From contig NC_068557.1 of the NCBI RefSeq assembly GCF_022201045.2, positions 29,427,501 through 29,491,500 on the forward strand: a stretch of DNA of 64,000 bases. The letters are read 5' to 3'. This DNA comes from Citrus sinensis (lineage: Eukaryota > Streptophyta > Magnoliopsida > Sapindales > Rutaceae). Positions 36,100-48,595 of this stretch are shown here, piece by piece (the first letter of the stretch is position 1; every line of letters begins with the position of its first letter). Both the position numbers and the translations under genes were made by a program. The notes below the pieces were generated by a model. The model saw nothing but the letters and a program-made list of their open reading frames with translations, ran no database searches and was not told where the DNA came from.

Positions 36100-39000
36100 A
36101 TGGCTATATCAAAAGAATTATACCCTTCAGAAGACGACCTCTTATATGAAGAAGAGCTTTTGCGAAACCCTTTTAGTCTTAAGCTCTGGTGGCGCTATTT
36201 GGTAGCGAAACGTGAAGCTCCTTTTAAGAAGCGTTTCGTGATTTATGAGCGAGCTCTAAAAGCATTGCCGGGAAGCTACAAGCTGTGGCATGCATACTTA
36301 ATTGAGCGCTTGAGCATAGTAAAGAACTTACCCATCACTCACCCGGAGTATGAAACCCTTAATAATACTTTTGAAAGGGCTCTTGTGACGATGCACAAGA
36401 TGCCCAGGATTTGGATTATGTATCTGGAGACATTAACTAGTCAAAAGTTTATTACTAAGGCACGCAGAACTTTTGATAGGGCGCTTTGTGCATTGCCTGT
36501 GACACAGCACGATAGGATTTGGGAGATCTATTTGAGGTTTGTGGAGCAAGAGGGAATTCCAATAGAGACTTCACTTAGGGTTTACAGAAGGTACTTGAAG
36601 TATGATCCAAGCCATATTGAGGATTTTATTGAGTTTTTGGTGAAGTCAAAGCTTTGGCAAGAAGCGGCAGAGAGGTTAGCTTCAGTTTTGAATGATGATC
36701 AGTTTTATTCGATAAAGGGGAAGACTAAACACAGGTTGTGGTTAGAGTTGTGTGATTTATTAACCACACATGCGACTGAGATTTCGGGGCTTAATGTGGA
36801 TGCCATAATTAGGGGTGGGATTAGGAAGTTCACGGATGAGGTGGGGAGGCTGTGGACTTCATTGGCTGATTATTATATTAGGAGAGAGTTGTTTGAGAAG
36901 GCGAGGGATATCTTTGAGGAAGGGATGATGACAGTGGTTACTGTGAGGGACTTTAGTGTGATTTTTGATTCATACTCACAGTTTGAGGAGATTATGGTTA
37001 GTGCTAAGATGGCGAAACCAGATTTGAGCGTTGAGGAGGAAGAAGATGATGAGGAGCATGGTTCAGCAGAAGATGAAGATATTCGATTGGATGTGAATTT
37101 ATCAATGGCTGAGTTTGTGAAGAAGGTTCTCAATGGATTTTGGTTGCATGATGTCAAGGATGTGGATTTGAGGTTGGCCCGATTGGAGCATCTGATGAAT
37201 AGAAGACCGGAACTAGCTAATAGTGTTCTCTTGAGGCAAAATCCGCATAATGTGGAACAGTGGCATCGAAGGGTCAAGATATTTGAGGGTAACCCAACTA
37301 AGCAGATTTTGACATATACAGAGGCAGTGCGGACTGTTGATCCCATGAAAGCAGTGGGGAAGCCCCACACTCTATGGGTTGCTTTTGCTAAGTTGTATGA
37401 GACTTACAAAGATATTGCCAATGCAAGAGTTATTTTTGACAAAGCTGTGCAAGTTAATTATAAAACTGTGGACCACCTGGCCAGCATTTGGTGTGAGTGG
37501 GCAGAAATGGAGTTAAGGCATAAAAATTTCAAAGGAGCATTGGAGCTGATGAGGCGTGCCACAGCAGAGCCATCAGTTGAGGTCAGACGAAGAGGTAACC
37601 CTAACTTATCCTCATCTGTTGTTTATTTGCTTGAACTACTTGTCATTATCTCCTCTTTGTGCTCTCTAATTCTGTCAATTGAATGTATTTGTGCTTAAAT
37701 GTTATCAAATGTGTCATTATATGTTTTCCATGTTTAAAGCAGAGGTTATAAAGTGTAGTATAAACTGATGGGTTTCAAAATGCATGAAACCTCATATAAC
37801 CAATTAGCACTTTGTATGTTACCATATATACTTTGAGGCTGGGTATTGTGGGTTCTATACCATTAATAGCATCTTCAATTTTTGTATACTATGTTACCAT
37901 TTCAGAAATACAAACACAGTGATTCTGCTGTGTTTTACATGGCGTTTGAAATTGCTTATCAGCGGTTGTCTGGAAAACACAATTTGATTTGTAACCAGGT
38001 TGAATCATTACTAACCTTTGAGCCATTTACTTACGTTTTCATATGCAGTGGCTGCTGATGGAAATGAACCTGTTCAGATGAAGCTGCATAAATCCTTGAG
38101 GCTTTGGACCTTTTATGTTGACTTGGAGGAGAGCCTGGGTAACTTGGAGTCAACACGTGCTGTTTATGAGCGCATACTAGATTTAAGGATTGCCACGCCT
38201 CAGATTATTATCAACTATGCACTGCTTCTGGAAGTATGGACATTGCTTCATGTATTCCTTCTACACGTTCCTTTTACCTTTAGTGGACTTTGTATGTTCA
38301 CATTTTTTTTTACTGTTTCATGTTGTACAGGAGCATAAATACTTTGAAGATGCATTCAGAGTATACGAAAGAGGTGTCAAGATTTTTAAGTACCCTCATG
38401 TTAAAGATATATGGGTCACATACCTCTCAAAGTTCGTTAAGAGATATGGGAAGACAAAACTTGAACGGGCAAGAGAGTTGTTTGAAAATGCCGTTGAAAC
38501 GGTATGCACTTCCTTAGCCTTCTTATCTATGCTTATAGTTACTTGCATGTCCTGTATATCTGTTTGGCAATTGAGTGCTTATGAGTCTGGTTAATGGAGT
38601 TTGTAAGCTTTAGCCTATTGAGTTGTGTTTGTGTGTTTCGTACATATTTTTTAATTGGTTGTGGAAATTCCTAATTGTATAATTTCTTTGCTTTGGCTGA
38701 GGCTCCTTGAACCCAGAAAAATGATCTTTAAACCCACTTTTCAGTATAAAATATTTTCCTGAAATATCCATATGAAAATTTACCATTAAGGACAAATTGT
38801 TACTAACTAAATAAAACATTTCACCCTCTACACCCATCTAATATTCTTATCTTGAAACCCTAAATTTTTCATTCAGTATCACCTATAGTGGATATTAAAG
38901 CGTGGATATTAATTCAGTATCAAACATAATGTGGATTAATAGTTGTTGTTTTCTATTACAAAATTAGTATTTATTACGATTGCTTGGGTTGGTACTAAAA

Positions 39001-41711
39001 TGCTTCTACATGTGAGCCTTTGGCATATCTAAAAAATTGTCGTACTTTTGATTGGATTGGAATTCAATGAATCATAAACAGATTTTTTAAGACCATTGTG
39101 CCATTTTAATTTAATTACAGTTCCTTAATATTGTCCAAATGTGCTATTAATTTTGCATATTTCTTACCAATAAATTAAATATCTGAAATTTGATTAACTG
39201 GAGATGTTTTTGGGTTTATGTTAAATTGCAAAGTGTCCCATGCCTTGAATGTTCCTAACTGGGGTAGTTCCGCACTTTGGGTAAAGTGTGGGTAGCTCTG
39301 ATGACTGAGAAAGAAAGGACGTAGATAAAAATAAAATAAAATAAAACAAATTAAAGACCTTGGGAAGCTTTTGTGTAATGTGCACAGGAAAAAAAGAAAG
39401 AAGACATATTAATTCCAGAAAATTTTTCAATTGTGGAATTTCATATCTATAATTAAGTGATTTGCTCTTAGCCTATTTTACATATTAAATATTTTGAGTT
39501 GTAGATCTGTTAATTAGTTAACGGGCTTATTTAGTGGTATAATAGTTAGGTTGAAATTGAGTGAGGATATTTTTTGGCATATAATTGGGTGTATAGAGTA
39601 AAATTTTAATTTCCAATTTTTTTATGGGTTATTTAGTAAATGGGTATGAAGAGAAATTTTGTGGGCTCAAGCATTTTACATCTTAATGAATTTTAACTTT
39701 CATTGAGATTTGCATGAAAGTTGCAGAATTTTAAATTTCATTGAGATTTGCATGAAAGTTGCATGATTGTGCCAATCTCATGTGAAAGTTCATAGGGAGA
39801 TTTCCAATTTACTCTTGCCTTTTGCTGTACCATGAGAAATCTTGTACCAATTTTTGGAACATCCATTCAGAAAGTCAAGGGGGCAACTAGGGGTATTAGG
39901 GAGGTCTGCCTAGAAATACATTACCTTAGATTTATTGAATCATATGCTTTCTTGAGGGCTATTTATCTCTTACCACAATTATGATATAGAATTGATTATT
40001 TCATGCATGTATACTGTGCACTATTATTGGTTGGTATTTGGATTGAATGATTCTGACCTTATCATGTTTCTTTTCTTATGTTTGTCAGGCCCCTGCTGAT
40101 GCAGTTAAACCTTTATACCTTCAATATGCTAAGCTAGAGGAGGATTATGGTCTAGCTAAGCGAGCTATGAAGGTCTATGATCAGGCAACTAAGGCAGTTC
40201 CAAACCATGAAAAATTGGGCATGTATGAAATATACATTGCTCGAGCAGCTGAAATTTTTGGTGTCCCGAAAACAAGGGAAATTTATGAGCAAGCAATAGA
40301 ATCCGGACTTCCAGACAAGGATGTGAAGGCGATGTGCTTGAAGTATGCTGAATTAGAAAAGAGCTTGGGAGAAATTGACAGGGCCCGTGGGATATATGTG
40401 TTTGCATCTCAATTTGCCGATCCAAGATCTGATACTGAATTCTGGAATAGATGGCATGAGTTTGAGGTGAACCATGGAAATGAAGACACCTTCAGAGAAA
40501 TGTTGCGTATTAAGCGAAGTGTTTCAGCAAGCTATAGCCAGGTAATTTATTTTTCCTTTTTGTTGTTACTCTGGATTTTTTTGCCCAGTAAAGAGTGATT
40601 TTTGTGTTAAGAAATTGTATTTTAGTAGGGAACATGCTTTTGTAGGCTTCTTTCTCTCGAAGGACTACAAATAAATCGTAATACTAGTGGAAAAGAATAT
40701 CACCTGTGGTCTGTGAATTGATTGCTAAAATTTCCTATAGTGTGATTTCTTGCTGCTGTCAGGCAGACTTCCATTTGGTATTGAGGTGCTGCGGCATAAA
40801 AGCCATGTGAAAAAATATTGCTCTAGTTGTGATATAAAAGTTTATTGTTTTGGTAAATATAACATTAAATAATATTTTTGACAAAACTAGTAAAGATATT
40901 TAAGTTTTTTAATTGAACAATTGTTTGATAAAATCGCTTTGGCTTGAAAGTCACAGTTGTTGGTTGTACCAAACACTTTACAGTTATGGCTTTTAAGCTA
41001 TTGCTCCTCAACAGCAGTACCAAACGGACCCTTAGCATTGCCATTTCAATTGGTGTAATAACTGAAAGAAGGGTTTTGGATTTAGAATGGAGTAACTATG
41101 GAACACGTAAAGGAATGTCCTGAAGTGTTATTGGATCAAGATGTTTGAAATTTCTTTTTCAGATTCTTGTGTATTTTTCAATATTCCGATTTATATTTAG
41201 CATTTTTGAATTGATTCTAATTCTCTCCCCTTTTCCCCCCCCCCCCCCCCCCCTTTTTCAGACGCATTTTATTCTTCCAGAGTATCTTATGCAGAAAGAT
41301 CAAAGATTATCCATCGATGATGCAAAGGACAAATTGAAACAGGCCGGGGTGCATGAAGATGAAATGGCTGCTCTGGAAAGGCAATTAGCCCCTGCAGCCA
41401 ACAATGGTAATGCCAAGGATAGCAGCAGAAAAGTGGGATTTGTGAGTGCTGGAGTGGAGTCCCAAACTGATGGAGGTATAAAAACCACAGCAAATCATGA
41501 AGACATTGAACTCCCAGATGAAAGTGATTCAGAAGAGGAAGAGAAAGTGGAAATTGCTCAAAAAGATGTTCCATCAGCAGTATATGGAGGTCTAGCCCGA
41601 AAGAGGGAAGGGAGTGAAGAGGATGGAGATAATTCTGCTGATGCTAATGGAAAAGATGGTGAGAGTCGCCTTGGTGCATTGGCAAGATTAAAGAGACTGA
41701 AACAAGCTTGA
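36100..41711 (+). CDS. SYF1: Pre-mRNA-splicing factor SYF1 (XAB2 homologue), 5 exons
   Basis: HAT-repeat scaffold of the NineTeen/Prp19-associated complex in the catalytic spliceosome; the human homologue XAB2 also acts in transcription-coupled repair (family knowledge). Exons: 36100-37594, 38049-38233, 38331-38501, 40089-40541, 41262-41711; 917 aa. The N-terminus has DDLLYEEELLRNPFSLKLWW. HAT (half-a-TPR) repeats follow throughout, with the repeating W..Y and A R..F/YERAL pattern (for example AFVYERALKALPG-like and ARRTFDRALCALP). An acidic insert, EEEEDDEEHGSAEDED, lies at about 314-329. The acidic C-terminal tail (DESDSEEEEKVE) ends in SRLGALARLKRLKQA. The first exon is unusually long at 1495 bp. 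The last intron carries a 19-C run just before its acceptor. Confidence 0.96.
40768..41030. mobile_element. MITE in the last SYF1 intron
   Basis: Inverted ends: CCATTTGGTATTGAGGTGCTG at the left edge is related to the reverse complement of CAGCAGTACCAAACGGACC at the right. The interior is AT-rich. Same family as 60601-60844. The ends resemble the GGNCCGTTTGG termini of Tourist-like elements. Confidence 0.65.
41235..41253. repeat. 19-C homopolymer next to the SYF1 exon 5 acceptor
   Basis: Run of 19 C, followed by TTTTTCAG and exon 5 at 41262. It forms most of the polypyrimidine tract of that intron. Confidence 0.9.
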
Positions 41712-42200
41712 TGATTATCAGACGTTACTTCAGAGAGAGATTGTCTCTGGAGGTAAAATTTTGAAGCATCATATTGTGTTCTAACTGCCTAAACTTGGTT
41801 TTCCACAAAGATGTGTTTACTGTACTCTGAATTTGTATATATTTCTATCAAATGTGCCGAGATATGAGGTTTTTACCCTTTGTTATCGTAATATTTTTTC
41901 TGATGTGTTTGAGAATTAACAATGAAATAATAGTTATCATGTTAACCTAGAGCCATACCAGAAGTTTTACACCTTTCTCTCTGTCCTGTTATGTAACTAT
42001 CTGCATGATTACAATCAGAACTTGTCTCGGGTGTGGAGCATTTCAATATAACGGTCTAGAGCTATTCAGATTTTTTTTTTTTTTTTTTGACATTTCAAAG
42101 AACATCTTTTAAATATGAAGTGTGGACTATACTTGAAACTTTATAACAAAATCTCACATTATTGATTGACTGTGAGTTACAACTTGAATTCATAGTCTCC
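41712..42200. other. 3' UTR and flank of SYF1
   Basis: Presumed 3' UTR and downstream DNA with an 18-T run near 42071-42088. No gene seen. Confidence 0.45.
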
Positions 42201-42352
42201 GGACCTGTCTATGGTACAGATTCTGTAACAAACATCTCCCGTCATCCCACCATCCGATTTTCTTTTGTTTAGTTTCTCACTCCACATCCAACCACATCCA
42301 ACGGCTGATGCTGCAGTCTGTAGCTTACAGATTCTGTAAGCTAGTCAAGTCC
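42201..42352. mobile_element. Mutator-like MITE, copy 2 (152 bp), reverse orientation
   Basis: Reverse-complement copy of the element at 6391-6542, same length. Flanked by its own perfect 10-bp duplication, CATAGTCTCC, at 42191-42200 and 42353-42362, so it is an independent insertion. Shared interior includes CATCCAACGGCTGATGCTGC. Confidence 0.88.
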
Positions 42353-44068
42353 CATAGTCTCCATTTATAATTTTGTATGGGACCAATCGATTTTGAATAT
42401 TCTGATTTGTCCATTTGCAATTTTGTATGTGTTCAGTCCCTTTGAATATTCTGATTTGTCCATATTGATGATGTCACTCCGGATGGGGCTAGGTAGTGGT
42501 AGCAATAATTTACGCGACGACCACGTCACTGTTCTGTTCGTCGGTGGAAAGCGACAAAGCTTTGCCGGGGCATTGGGGAATGAGAGGAAAGCCCGCAGTA
42601 CGGCCATGTTTGCTCGGAGGTAGAGGAGTGGGGAGAGGGAAAAAATTTAATTTGTTTTTCACTTTCTAATATTTGGTTAATTTGTTTTTCATTTTCCAAT
42701 ATTTGTTTGGACCAAATTTAACGGAATTGAATTTCCATTAAAATTCAATTTCTATCAAATTGAAAAATTTGTATTCCTTATCAATGGGTAATGATTTCAA
42801 ATTTCCTCATCTATTGGAATATAAAATTCCATTATTATCCTCTAATAAAATTAATTTAAAATAAGTTAAAGTGCAAATAATTTATATTTATTTTCTTAAA
42901 TTAATAGGATAATTTATTTGAAAAAAAGAAAAAGTATTAAGGTGAATCGTTGGACCGTCACCGGAGACTCACCGAAGATACATGAGCCGATCTACAACTC
43001 TATGGAGCTAGAAATGATAATACACATTGTTATTTACCTCAAATCTTGTTTAAATATTTGGGAAAATTTTAACTCTCATATTTCCAACTATATAATGTAT
43101 TTTTTATAAAATTAATACTTCCAATAAGTAAATCGTCCATTTTTTATTATTATTATGTATTTAACGGGACAAAAGATGGTTGTCAACGCCAATCAACGGC
43201 AGTGGTCAACGACGGTCAACGGTGGCATAATTTTTATTTTAAAAAATAAAATTCTCTATGTAACTAGGTAATTTCAATAGCCTAACATATTATTGTTTTC
43301 AATAATTATAAATATTGAGAAACTAAATTAAACATATAACTAACTATGCAATGTACTTATTTTGATTATAAAATAATAACGAATTAATTAAAAATAAAAT
43401 ATAAAATTAAATGTTTTTTTGTTATTAAGTTATTTTCTATATTAAATTAATTCATAATTTAATTATTTTTTTATTTGTTAACAATTTTTTTTTTTGAATA
43501 GATTTGTTAACAATATTAACATTAAAGATAATGAATATATTTGTCCAAATAAAAAATATATAATTTATTTTCCTTTCAAATTTAAGGTGAAACCAAACAA
43601 TAACAATTAATTTTTAAAATTCTCTCCTCTCATCCCCTCTTCACTTTTCCCCTCTCCTCTCCTTTCTTAAAACCAAACCAAACCAAACCAAACCAAAGAC
43701 GACCTGAGCATGTAATAAGAAAGAAAGAAGCAATCGTCAAACACTACAATAAAAGTCTGTAGATAAAATGGGGTCCATTGTCTCCTTCATTTGCTGTCTA
43801 AGTTTTCTTCGCACCAACACAGGTTTTTGGGCGCCTTCAAATCTTTTTCTTTTTTCCACTCTTTTTATCTTCCATCTCAACATTCTTTGAAGTTGCTTTT
43901 TACACTTGGGGGACAAACACAAACAATCACTTTCTGGATGCCCCATCAACTCATCATTGTTTACGATGCCCAATTAGCATAAATAAATCCACACACAAAC
44001 AAACACATTTCATGTTATGCACCGCATGAATATGATGAATCATCCAAATATTACACAAAAAAAAATCA
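42353..44068. other. Intergenic, no convincing gene
   Basis: AT-rich. Contains two short overlapping open frames at 42365-42623 on opposite strands with no recognisable family, a short tandem AACCAAACC run near 43672-43696, and otherwise no structure I can name. Confidence 0.45.
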
Positions 44069-44612
44069 CCAAAATTTTCAGCCAACGGGCATGACTGTAA
44101 TTTTTTTGCCAAAAATGAATACACAAAAAGAAGTAGAAATACATTTTTTTTTTTGGGGGGGATAAAGAAGGAGAAATACTTGTTACTACTAGTAATAAAT
44201 GCATCAGTCATTCATTAAATACTTGAATGAATAAGAACACTTATAAGTCTTACATTGCCTTAGTTTTTTCCTTTACAGACCATTTTCTATCATGGCTTAA
44301 ACGCACATCAAGATCACATCTGTATATAACACCAAAATCACCAAAATTTTCAGCCAACGGGCATGACTGTAATTTTTTTGCCAAAAATGAATACACAAAA
44401 AGAAGTAGAAATACATTTTTTTTTTTTGGGGGGATAAAGAAGGAGAAATACTTGTTACTACTAGTAATAAATGCATCAGTCATTCATTAAATACTTGAAT
44501 GAATAAGAACACTTATAAGTCTTACACTGCCTTAGTTTTTTCCTTTACAGACCATTTTCTATCATGGCTTAAACGCACATCAAGATCACATCTGTATATA
44601 ACACCAAAATCA
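44069..44612. repeat. 272-bp tandem duplication downstream of the DUF4408 gene
   Basis: 44069-44340 repeats as 44341-44612 at a constant offset of 272 bp. The copies differ by few changes seen: T/C at TTACATTGCC versus TTACACTGCC, and T11G7 versus T12G6 in the homopolymer. It starts about 130 bp beyond the stop codon of the minus-strand gene, so it probably lies in or near its 3' UTR. Confidence 0.92.
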
Positions 44613-44743
44613 TCATTTTAACCCCAACCTTCAACCTATTGGAGAAAAAAAAAAAATACATTTTCCTAATACTAAATAAACCCATTTCTTTTTGCTTTTC
44701 TTTTTTTTTTTTTAAAGAAAAAACAGAATAAAATAAAATTAAC

Positions 44744-46103
44744 CTATATCCCACGGCTGATCATTTCTTGATACTGTCTCAAGCTCTCTTGTCTCTGCAA
44801 CCTCATCTCGTCGTTAAACTTCTTAATAAACGCCTCGACTCGGCGGTTCAACTCGTCCTGACTCAGCGATGGCTCTTTCCTCAGCTTCCCTGCAGAACCG
44901 GGAGAGTTGTTGACAGGTGGCAACTGGAAATTAGTCCTGTCCTTGAACGTCTCCGATTTCTTAACCAGCAACGGATCCACGTTGACTTGACGGCCGTGAT
45001 TCTCCCACGTGTCCGATTTCTTCATGTGCCTCGTCAATGGCATTGCTCTCCCTTCCGTTATCGTTTTCCACGTGTTCTCCAACGTCTCATGTCGTCTTGG
45101 CTTCGTCACCCTCAGCTTCTTACCATCTTCAAAATTTAAAAGTTTTACCACTGTTAAGTAAATCACCATGCATTTTCCCGAAAAAAAAATAATAAATTCT
45201 TTCAAAATTAAAGGAGGACAGTTTTGGACTTCTAAAACTTGTGCGTAACCTAGACGCCATATTTGAAATTCAACGTTCTTCCGTCCCCAAAAGCAAGTAA
45301 AACGACAGTTGTCACAACTAAACCAGCGTCGTTTTGACTCAAATTTTTAGATTTAAATTTAAATTTTTTCAAAAACGTACTAAAGATAGTAATAAAACAG
45401 TCAAACGAAAAAGATCGTCAACGCCGCCGCAAACACCTCGTTGCCGCCGACCAAAAAAACCTTTTACGTTTAAATTATCCAACATAGAGTGATATACGAT
45501 AAAATCACATCTAAATATTTTAAGAAATTAAAAAAAATAAAATTTTAAATAAGAAATACCTTCAGGACTGGATTTAATCGGTTTCCGGTGACCGAACCGA
45601 GCAGAAACAAGAGGTTTCTCTTCCTCCGCCAGCAAATCAAAGTCCGTAAGAATCTCCAACGAATCCGTTCTTTGTGGCGGCGTCCACGGGGCAGCATCTC
45701 CATAATTACCAACCTCCACCTGAGCATCATCACCACTAACCACAACACTCTTCTCCTCAAAAACCGTGGCTTTATTCTCCTCCTCCGCCACCACTATCAT
45801 TTGCTGCTGCTCGTACTTCATCTCGTACTCCACATCTGACGGTGTCGAGTCAGTGCTGGGTACGTGATCGTTTTGATACAAATGCGAAGAAGCAGCAATA
45901 ATGATGATGATAGCGTTGATTATAATGTAAAGATAGGGAGGTTTGAGCCAAGAAACAAAGGAGCTCCATATAACTGGAGCTCGAGAGACTGAAAAATCCA
46001 TAACAAATGGAACAGAACTCTTGCAAAACAAAGCTATGGATAAAACGCCAGTTGAAATGAAGAAAACTTTTAGAGGAAGAATCCAGGAATTTGAAAACAC
46101 CAT
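44744..46103 (-). CDS. DUF4408/DUF761 protein (cotton-fibre-expressed type), 2 exons
   Basis: Family of plant membrane-associated proteins of unknown biochemical role. Exons on the minus strand: 46103-45560 and 45126-44744, joined in frame to 308 aa. The N-terminus (1-80) holds two hydrophobic segments, about 8-27 (LPLKVFFISTGVLSIALFC) and about 55-71 (YLYIIINAIIIIIAAS), in the DUF4408 arrangement with SRAPVIWSSFVSWLKPPYLY between. A polar, acidic middle follows (YEMKYEQQQMIVVAEEE). The C-terminus carries the DUF761 motif, LNRRVEAFIKKFNDEMRLQR followed by QESLRQYQEMI. An internal stretch with RRHETLENTWKTI, KKSDTWE and KKSETFKD is a degenerate repeat typical of the group. A TATA box lies 96 bp upstream of the ATG. 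Confidence 0.88.
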
Positions 46104-46198
46104 TTTAGTTTTTGTTGTGCGCGTGTGTTTGCGCTTTTGCAGTGAAAACAGTATGTGGTGAGAGTGTTGGGTGACGAGTGTGCCGGAGCGGAGGGAGA

Positions 46199-46206
46199 TA
46201 TATATA
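46199..46206 (-). promoter_or_regulatory. TATA box of the DUF4408 gene
   Basis: TATATATA, read from the minus strand as CTCTATATATATCTCC, 96 bp upstream of the ATG at 46103. Spacing implies a leader of roughly 60-70 bases. Confidence 0.65.
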
Positions 46207-48143
46207 GAGCGAGTGTAGGGACGCGGTTTATGATGGAATTTGAACCGTTGGATTTCGAGTGGGAGTTGGGCGAACGGTTGGGATTTTAAAGTGGATTTTG
46301 AGTCTTTTTTTATATTTTAGTTTTGCAGTGGCCCACGTAATAAAGGAAATTTTTTTTAAAAAAAGGGTAAAGGTTAAAAGGTGTGGTGGTGGTAATTGTT
46401 GAGGTTAGTTTAATTCAATTTAACCTTTGTTATTTATGGTAATTAGTGAAGGAGTAAAGCGGGGGCGAGCGTAGCTTCTTGTATGGAGTCTTGTTTAACA
46501 AGTTATCTTCGAATCAAGTGGGGATGAATGATGTGGCGGATGAGGCTTCTCAAATCAAATCAATTCATAAATATTGATTAAATGATTTTTTTTTATATTG
46601 TTCGCTAATTAAATTAAATTTAATAACACCTTCTCTAATCAATTTACTTGATTGTTATATTTAAAATTTCTTGAAGTACAAGTGATGCACAGTTTCAATC
46701 TCATTCAACTGTTGATGAAGGATTTGATTTTATATTTACATGCAGTAGTCTTGCAACTTTGTCAAAACTTGTTAATTTAAAATTGAGATATTTACTTCAG
46801 GGTTTTTTTTTTCAACAGGAAAAAGTTTTTTTATATATGGAACAGTAATATTTGTTTGCACAAATTAAAGCAAAGATAAAAGATAATTAATAAATAAAAA
46901 ATTGAAGCTCCGGCGGAATGGAAACATTAGCCAAGAAGAACGGAGTGTTCCATTGCTATTTGCTAGTATTTGATAAAATAAAGAAGGGCCAGCTCATAAT
47001 TAATGTAGAGGATTCAAGAAGTAAGATAAGATTAATATTTTCTTAAATGAGTTTCACGCAGTTTGTAATCTTTCTAGAGGCTGTTAAGTGTAAAGCAAAA
47101 ACTGCTAATTCGGGCATAATCATCAGTTCTATAAATATTTAAAAAAAAAAAAAATGGGGACTCGCCCCCCAACGGTCATATAATTGACCGTTACACACGG
47201 AGCATGTACCGAGATCCTGCAGCGCTGGTCCGGTCCAGTTGGTACGCCGCGTGCGGGAGAGGCTCGCCCTTGGCACGTGCCAACCAGCTTTGTGGGTGTA
47301 CCACGTCCCCCACACTGACCGACTTTATCCCTTTCTGCACTGAATATATTTTTTATGTATAGTACCTTGCTTCTTTTAAGGAAAAAAAAAAAAGTTTTAA
47401 AGGCAAATATAAATAGTAATGAAAAATCATGTGAAAATGTGGTCGTGCCCCCACACTGGTGAAAATTTTGATTTCAACAAATAAAAACTAGCTCCCATCA
47501 GATTCGACCCTACATATATTATCGAGTATCTGTTTGTTATTATAATTTCCGATTCAACTATGCTTTTCTTTAAAGTTTTTCACTTATAAAGTTTGATTTT
47601 TCTTTTTTTAAGTATACGTGTAGGTGTTTTTATTTATTTTTACCCTCCACCTAACCTTAGGTACGAACAAGAAATAATAAATCTATCTGTCTTTATAATT
47701 GGTAGTAAGGATTTTATTTATAAATTTTTTATTGATTGCGAGAAGTATAGTTAAATTTACAGAAGATATTTTTATATATTTATATGAATATAATCTTTTA
47801 TATATTTTAATGATTTGTTTAAGATTAACTAAGAAATACCTTAACTCAAAAAAAATAAAAATGCTTCGAGTAGAAGGAACATCGAAATCTCAAATCACTC
47901 ATAGTTTTTATCGTAAATTAGTGGAAAATTGCAAGAAACACTTGCTGTGTGTCGTGTGCGAACCATATGAGTCTCACGTGATCTGGGGCCTACGGCTATG
48001 GAGCCTACTGGGTCCGTGTTATGGGCTTACAAACTTAAAAGTCAACACAATACAATTATGGCTGCAGCTGAACACACCATCCCGGCAATGATGAAAAATA
48101 AATTTATGAATGGCAAATGTTAAGTTATAATAATTGTAATATG
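46207..48143. other. Intergenic DNA with a GC-rich patch
   Basis: Mostly AT-rich with no gene. An unusual GC-rich patch at about 47155-47330 contains two palindromes, AACGGTCATATAATTGACCGTT-type arms at 47171-47178 and 47185-47192, and TTGGCACGTGCCAA at 47270-47283 with a central G-box. The frame at 47699-48091 matches no known family. Confidence 0.45.
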
Positions 48144-48586
48144 GGTTAATTTTGTCCTGCCCCCAACTGTTTCAACATTTTTCACCACGCATCCATATGT
48201 TTCGAAAATACTCACTCCACACCCAATTCCGTTAATTTGACCGTTATGTTTAACGGAGCTATTTGAAATTTAAGTAAATGTCCGAAATACCCCTTATCTT
48301 GAATTAGAGAAAAATAAAATGAGATAAAATGTTAATTTAATAATTAATGTTTACATTAAAAAATTTTATTTAAAGGTAATTAATAATAATTTCATCAATT
48401 AAATTATCAAATAAATTTAATTTATCACATCAAATAATATTTAGGATATGAATTTCCAAATTTACCCTTTGACCGTTAGAATAAACGGTCAAATTAACGG
48501 AATTGGGTGTGGAGTGAATATTTTCGAAACATATGGGTGCGTGGCAAAAAATGTTGAAACAGTTGGGTGCAGGACAAAATTAACCC
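48144..48586. mobile_element. Long-TIR Mutator-like non-autonomous element, 443 bp
   Basis: Terminal inverted repeats of about 105 bp: GGGTTAATTTTGTCCTGC at the left is matched by its reverse complement at the right, and similarity continues through CACTCCACACCCAATTCCG to TTAATTTGACCGTT with only a few differences. Flanked by the perfect 9-bp duplication TTGTAATAT at 48135-48143 and 48587-48595. Long inverted repeats with a 9-bp duplication are the classical MULE structure. The AT-rich centre does not encode a transposase. Confidence 0.9.
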
Positions 48587-48595
48587 TTGTAATAT

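Noticed and set aside
36873..37370. 165-codon minus-strand frame
   Set aside because: Exact antisense of SYF1 exon 1; its Ser-rich composition mirrors the acidic coding stretch on the other strand.
42365..42623. Overlapping frames on both strands next to the MITE at 42201
   Set aside because: No recognised domain; they are short and mutually exclusive, with nothing to favour either.
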